The translations under genes were made by a program, and so were the position numbers. The notes beneath the pieces are model-generated. The model was not told the origin of the DNA. It saw only the letters and a list, made by a program, of their open reading frames with translations, and searched no databases. Shown here piece by piece: positions 6,646 to 9,834 of a stretch of 9,834 nucleotides of DNA. The number at the start of each line of letters is the position of its first letter. Positions within the stretch are counted from its first letter, which is position 1. This stretch comes from CAZQSL01 sp964595945 (GTDB taxonomy: Bacteria; UBP15; UBA6099; JAJRTR01). The DNA is taken from positions 1 through 9,834 of the forward strand of contig CAZQSL010000131.1 in assembly GCA_964595945.1 (NCBI GenBank), given 5' to 3'.

Positions 6646-6674
6646 TTGAAAAAACTCCATCTCTCAATTATAGT
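6646..6674 (+). promoter_or_regulatory. Strong-looking sigma70-type promoter for the radical SAM fusion gene
   Basis: TTGAAA (6646-6651) and TATAGT (6669-6674) are 17 bases apart, and each matches five of six consensus positions. This is the best promoter in the window. Transcription would begin near 6681. The leader then holds a small hairpin, GCGCG (6687-6691) and CGCGC (6695-6699) with a 3-nt loop, just before the GTG at 6703 and the ATG at 6709. The gene can therefore be transcribed independently of the carbamoyltransferase operon upstream. Confidence 0.6.
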
Positions 6675-6723
6675 GATCGTGTGAAAGCGCGATCCGCGCA
6701 AAGTGTTTATGGATGGTCTCCCG

Positions 6724-8511
6724 ATGAGAAAAGTGCTGCTCAGACTTGGCTCTGACTGCAACAACAAGTGCTCGTTTTGTCATGGGCGCAACGACGATAT
6801 CTGCAACATTGACACCTCGCACGCGCGTGCCCTTATTGACATGACCGCCGAAACCGGAGCCGACATGGTGGTCTTTTCCGGCGGCGAACCGACCATCCGC
6901 CCGGATTTTCACAGTCTTCTCGCGCATACCGCCTCGGCGGGGCTCGCATCGGGAGTCATAACAAACGGCCGTATGTTCGCTTATAAAGGGTTCGCTGCCG
7001 AAGCCGCCGGAGCCGGATGCGCCTATATCCTCATGTCGCTCCACGGCGCAAATCCCGATGTGCACGATGCTCTCACCGGCGTCGGCAACTCTTTCGCCCA
7101 AGCTCTCGCCGGACTCAAAAACATCATCGCGTCCGGCATCACAGATATCGTGGTCAACACTGTGATGACAAATGACAACATTGCCGCACTTCCGCAGATC
7201 ACGACTCTGCTGAAACATTTCGCTCCGGCCCGTCACAAGATTTCGCTGCCCGAGCCCCGTGGCGGTGTGCTCGACCGCACCGGCGCAGTCCCGCACCCCC
7301 GCAAGGCCGCCGCCGTCGCCTCCGCCATTGCCACTGCTCACGCGAAAGGCGCGTTTGGCGATGTCGTTATCGGATTCGACGGCTTCACGCCATGTCTGCT
7401 CCAGGACTGGCTGTGGCTGCGTGACGATTTTTTCACCAACAATTTTCATCTCACGCGCTCCCCGTCCGAAACCTGTTTTTACCCGGTAGATTTCGGCGCG
7501 CGCGCTTATGGCGATACGTGTTGCGAATGCTCGATGCTCCATCTTTGCCCCGGCATCTATGAACGCTATTTCGATTTTTTTCCGGATTTTTCACCAGTCC
7601 CGATACACCGGCCAGTGTCTAATTCCGTACTGTTCAGACCTGCCGCCCGGAGCATGGACGCCTTCGACGGTGGCTGTGCCCGTGACGTCCTGACGGACAT
7701 GTGGCGGCATGATCCCACGCGCCATGCCTTCGTGGCGGGGCAGGGGCTGCAACTATACGCCACCCGTGAGTCGGAAACCACCGAACCCGAACTCCTCCGG
7801 CTGAAATTTGACACCCGGCAACTGTACGCAACCGACTCGCAGGAGACCGACGACACGAAGCTCACAGCTTCGCTCCGCAAGCTCACGCTGGACGACTGTT
7901 GCGCCGGATGCTCCGCAAGGTCACTTTGCCCCGGCGTATTTCGTGAGTCCGGCGCCGATGTTTTTGCCGAAGGAATGGCCGAACGCATGGAAATCCTCGA
8001 CTCGATACGCGGCCGCATACTCGAAATCGGCAGCGGCGAAGATGTGACATTCGACTACTTCAGGCAGCGCCTCGCCGCGGGCGACATCTCGGACTATACG
8101 GCTGTCGATCCGGCCTGTTCCAGCGAAATACACGAGCGGCATTTCCGTTTCCTCAAGACATCAGCCGAAGAAATGGCGCTGGGAGCAGGCGAATTCGACG
8201 CGGTCATCGCGCTCCGATCGCTCAATCATATGTATGATCTTTCCAAGGCAGTCGCCAACATGGCCGCACACCTCGCAGCCGGCGGATTGCTTGTGATAGC
8301 CGAAGATGACAAATTCGCAGAACTGCGCTCAGGAGCCGGTAACGCCACGTGTTGCGCACATCCCGATGTGTCACATCATCACTATCGCAACATGCCTCTG
8401 GGGCACTTTGTCCATTTCCTCGAAACCGCTGGCATGGCCATCGAACTCATCAAGCCGGCAACACCTGCCACTACCATGTGCTGGACAGTAGTCGCGAGGA
8501 AACCCGTCTGA
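6724..8511 (+). CDS. Radical SAM enzyme with two Cys-rich auxiliary modules fused to a class I SAM methyltransferase
   Basis: From ATG 6724 the protein has 595 residues. The radical SAM core holds the 4Fe-4S motif C12-x3-C16-x2-C19 (SDCNNKCSFCHGR) and the SAM-contact FSGGEPT at 51-57. Two similar Cys modules follow: C266-C267-E-C269 through LCPG (C275), and C392-C393-A-G-C396 through LCPG (C402). They resemble SPASM-type auxiliary cluster ligands but do not match the standard motif exactly. From about 425 a Rossmann methyltransferase begins: motif I LEIGSG at 433-438, TAVDP, then FDAVIALRSLNHMYD and AAGGLLVIAEDDK. The substrate is unknown. Other possible starts are GTG 6703 and ATG 6709; I favour 6724 because GGATGG (6711-6716) lies seven bases upstream and the family core begins there. 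A dedicated promoter precedes it. Confidence 0.85.
   Translation: MRKVLLRLGSDCNNKCSFCHGRNDDICNIDTSHARALIDMTAETGADMVVFSGGEPTIRPDFHSLLAHTASAGLASGVITNGRMFAYKGFAAEAAGAGCAYILMSLHGANPDVHDALTGVGNSFAQALAGLKNIIASGITDIVVNTVMTNDNIAALPQITTLLKHFAPARHKISLPEPRGGVLDRTGAVPHPRKAAAVASAIATAHAKGAFGDVVIGFDGFTPCLLQDWLWLRDDFFTNNFHLTRSPSETCFYPVDFGARAYGDTCCECSMLHLCPGIYERYFDFFPDFSPVPIHRPVSNSVLFRPAARSMDAFDGGCARDVLTDMWRHDPTRHAFVAGQGLQLYATRESETTEPELLRLKFDTRQLYATDSQETDDTKLTASLRKLTLDDCCAGCSARSLCPGVFRESGADVFAEGMAERMEILDSIRGRILEIGSGEDVTFDYFRQRLAAGDISDYTAVDPACSSEIHERHFRFLKTSAEEMALGAGEFDAVIALRSLNHMYDLSKAVANMAAHLAAGGLLVIAEDDKFAELRSGAGNATCCAHPDVSHHHYRNMPLGHFVHFLETAGMAIELIKPATPATTMCWTVVARKPV
7750..7887 (+). repeat. Two 23-residue imperfect tandem repeats inside the radical SAM fusion
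   Basis: Two in-frame 69-bp units (7750-7818 and 7819-7887) both begin QLYAT and share ET four residues later (QLYATRESETTEPELLRL and QLYATDSQETDDTKLTAS). The first twelve bases of the units differ at two positions, then they diverge. The second unit leads directly into the second Cys module. This could be an internal duplication or a recurring beta-strand pattern. Confidence 0.45.
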
Positions 8512-8542
8512 CGCCCGCCGTGAATGGTCCCGTATTAAGAAA

Positions 8543-9229
8543 TCACGAAATCACCCCGAGGTCCTTCATGCTCGAAAAACTGTCGTGAGCGACGACTATA
8601 TGATCGAGCACCTTGATGCCGAGCAGTTTGCCTGCGGCGGCGAGGTTTTTGGTCACCTCGATATCCTCGCGGCTCGGAGCCGGATCGCCGCTCGGGTGAT
8701 TGTGGATGAGAATGATCGCGTGACAGTTTTCAGCGATCGCGGCCTTGAATGTCTCGCGTGGGTGGATCAGCGAAGCGGTGAGGGTGCCCTGAGTGATGTG
8801 GGCGATCTTGATGATCTGGTTTTTCGCGTCGAGCAGCGCGGCGCGGAAATGTTCGACCGGCAGGGCGGACATCTCGGGCATGACTATTTCCGCGAGATCG
8901 GAGGGTGACTGGATGGCCGTCTTTTTCATGGCGATACTGCCGGCGGCGCGGCGGCCGAGTTCGAACGCCGCGGCGATCTGGCAGCCCTTCGCGGGTCCTA
9001 TACCGGGGATTGTCGCTATCTCGGAAACAGACGCCGTCGAGAGACGCCCTATGGTGCCGAATCGCGCCGTCAGGATCGCGGCAAGCTCTATCGCCGACGC
9101 CTTTGACGTGCCGGTGCGCAGGATGATGGCCAGCAGTTCGGCATTGTTGAGCGAAGCGGGGCCATGCTTTTCGAGCCGTTCGCGCGGCCGCTCATCCTCG
9201 GGCAGGTCCTTTATTGTGTAATTTGCCAT
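8543..9229 (-). CDS. radC: RadC family JAB/MPN-domain protein
   Basis: The 228-residue protein is full length for RadC. The N-terminal part holds the DLPEDERPRERLEKHG start, the LNNAELLAIILRTGT segment and a helix-hairpin-helix (IPGIGPAKGCQIAAAFELGRR, residues 74-94). The C-terminal part is a JAB/MPN metalloprotease-like domain with IHPRETFK (H156), the zinc motif H176-N-H178-P-S-G-D-P and D189 of PSREDI. RadC was once linked to recombinational repair, but its cellular role remains unclear. ATG 9229 is preceded by GGAAGAG about five bases upstream, which supports the start. uvrA lies upstream on the same strand with a 69-bp gap. The gene converges on the radical SAM gene, with 31 bp between the stop codons and no clear hairpin terminator in the gap. 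Confidence 0.92.
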   Translation of the reverse strand: MANYTIKDLPEDERPRERLEKHGPASLNNAELLAIILRTGTSKASAIELAAILTARFGTIGRLSTASVSEIATIPGIGPAKGCQIAAAFELGRRAAGSIAMKKTAIQSPSDLAEIVMPEMSALPVEHFRAALLDAKNQIIKIAHITQGTLTASLIHPRETFKAAIAENCHAIILIHNHPSGDPAPSREDIEVTKNLAAAGKLLGIKVLDHIVVAHDSFSSMKDLGVIS

Positions 9230-9259
9230 CTGTCTCTTCCGATACTGTCAGTCTGTCCG

Positions 9260-9268
9260 ATTATCTCA
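9260..9268 (-). promoter_or_regulatory. Possible extended -10 promoter element for radC
   Basis: Read on the minus strand the bases are TGAGATAAT, which fits an extended -10 (TG-N followed by GATAAT), 30 bases before the radC start codon. No good -35 is seen upstream. radC may also be read through from uvrA, since there is no clear terminator between them. Confidence 0.33.
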
Positions 9269-9298
9269 CAAAACCGCCGGTCCTGAAAGGGCAGGGGG

Positions 9299-9834
9299 TC
9301 ACAGTAGGTATTTCAGATGTTTGCCGGTGTGAGATGTTCTGTTGCGGGCGATGTCCTTCGGAGCGCCGGTTGCGATGACCTGGCCGCCGCCTTCGCCGCC
9401 CTCGGGGCCGAGGTCGATGATCCAGTCGGCGCACTTGATGATGTCGAGATTGTGCTCGACGACTATGACGGTATTGCCCATTGCGACGAGGCGGTCGATG
9501 ATGCCGACGAGCTTCTGGATGTCCGCGAAGTGCAGGCCTGTGGAGGGTTCGTCGAGGAGATAGACGGTCGCTGTGTTGGACGGCGAGTGGAGTTCGGATG
9601 AGAGTTTGATGCGCTGAGCTTCGCCTGATGAAAGGGTGGGGGCCGGCTGTCCGAGCAGGAGGTAGTCGAGTCCGATTTCGTTCATGATCGAGAGGGGGCG
9701 GCTGATTTTGGGCATACTTTCGAAAAAAGCGGCGGCCTCTTCGGCGGACATTTCGAGGACTTCGGATATGTTGCGGCCCTTGTAGCGGACTTCGAGAGTT
9801 TCCTTGTTGTAGCGCTTGCCGCCGCAGGCTTCGC
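9299..9834 (-). CDS. uvrA: UvrA, excinuclease ABC subunit A, C-terminal part (partial, cut by window edge)
   Basis: The final 177 residues of UvrA, the damage-recognising ATPase of nucleotide excision repair, are present; the 5' end lies beyond the window. The frame enters at the last zinc-binding Cys pair (EACGGKRYNKETLEVRYKG), then NISEVLEMSAEEAAAFFES. The second ABC half follows: the signature (TLSSGEAQRIKLSSELH), Walker B (VYLLDEPSTGLHF), the switch His (VIVVEHNLDIIKCADWIIDL) and the characteristic C-terminal tail (GPEGGEGGGQVIATGAP, SHTGKHLKYLL). The signature reads LSSGE where UvrA normally has LSGGE. The ATG at 9749-9751 is internal, because homology runs on to the window edge. It is co-directional with radC downstream. 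Confidence 0.95.
   Translation of the reverse strand, partial: EACGGKRYNKETLEVRYKGRNISEVLEMSAEEAAAFFESMPKISRPLSIMNEIGLDYLLLGQPAPTLSSGEAQRIKLSSELHSPSNTATVYLLDEPSTGLHFADIQKLVGIIDRLVAMGNTVIVVEHNLDIIKCADWIIDLGPEGGEGGGQVIATGAPKDIARNRTSHTGKHLKYLL

Noticed and set aside
6687..6699. GCGCG-ATC-CGCGC hairpin as a terminator for the sxtJ operon
   Set aside because: Stem of only five pairs, no T-run, and it lies downstream of a strong promoter in the next gene's leader.
6664..7542. 292-residue minus-strand open frame opposite the radical SAM gene, extending over its promoter
   Set aside because: Long but without a recognisable fold pattern. Gly/Val/Glu runs mirror the wobble bias of the real gene, and no ribosome site was found.

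Overview
The window looks like chromosomal DNA from a moderately GC-rich, probably Gram-negative bacterium. The evidence is a C-terminal fragment resembling an outer-membrane beta-barrel protein, together with bacterial-type tsaB, rimI, radC and uvrA. I cannot place it in a phylum from sequence alone; an uncultured lineage is plausible but is inference. No rRNA, tRNA, CRISPR array, insertion sequence or phage gene was seen.

Layout. (1) At 2-139 (+) is the end of an outer-membrane-like protein. It converges on a PRC-barrel protein (193-1359, -) across a hairpin terminator that can serve both. (2) A 438-bp intergenic stretch precedes tsaB (1798-2478, +) and rimI (2501-3016, +), a pair tied to tRNA t6A synthesis and protein N-acetylation. 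(3) A metallo-beta-lactamase-fold hydrolase (3027-3965, -) converges on rimI with only 10 bp between the stop codons. (4) A divergent intergenic region (3966-4222) carries candidate promoters in both directions and a perfect 13-bp inverted repeat. (5) A compact + strand operon follows: a 49-aa DUF5989-type membrane protein (4223-4372), a 605-aa SxtI/TobZ/NodU-type carbamoyltransferase (4391-6208) and a 136-aa SxtJ-type membrane protein (6224-6634). (6) Behind its own good sigma70-like promoter lies a fusion of a radical SAM domain, two Cys-rich auxiliary modules and a class I methyltransferase (6724-8511). (7) radC (8543-9229, -) and the C-terminal third-zinc-binding-to-end part of uvrA (9299-9834, -, cut by the window edge) close the window.

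How the parts work together. Most genes are housekeeping or widely distributed. The accessory part is 4223-8511. There a carbamoyltransferase with two small membrane partners sits directly upstream of a multidomain radical SAM/methyltransferase of unknown substrate. Together they suggest chemical modification (O-carbamoylation, and radical or methyl transfer chemistry) of a small molecule, glycan or peptide. The substrate is not identifiable here, and the link between the two units rests only on adjacency and shared direction. The strongest candidates for something undescribed are the radical SAM fusion and the inverted repeat between the divergent promoters.
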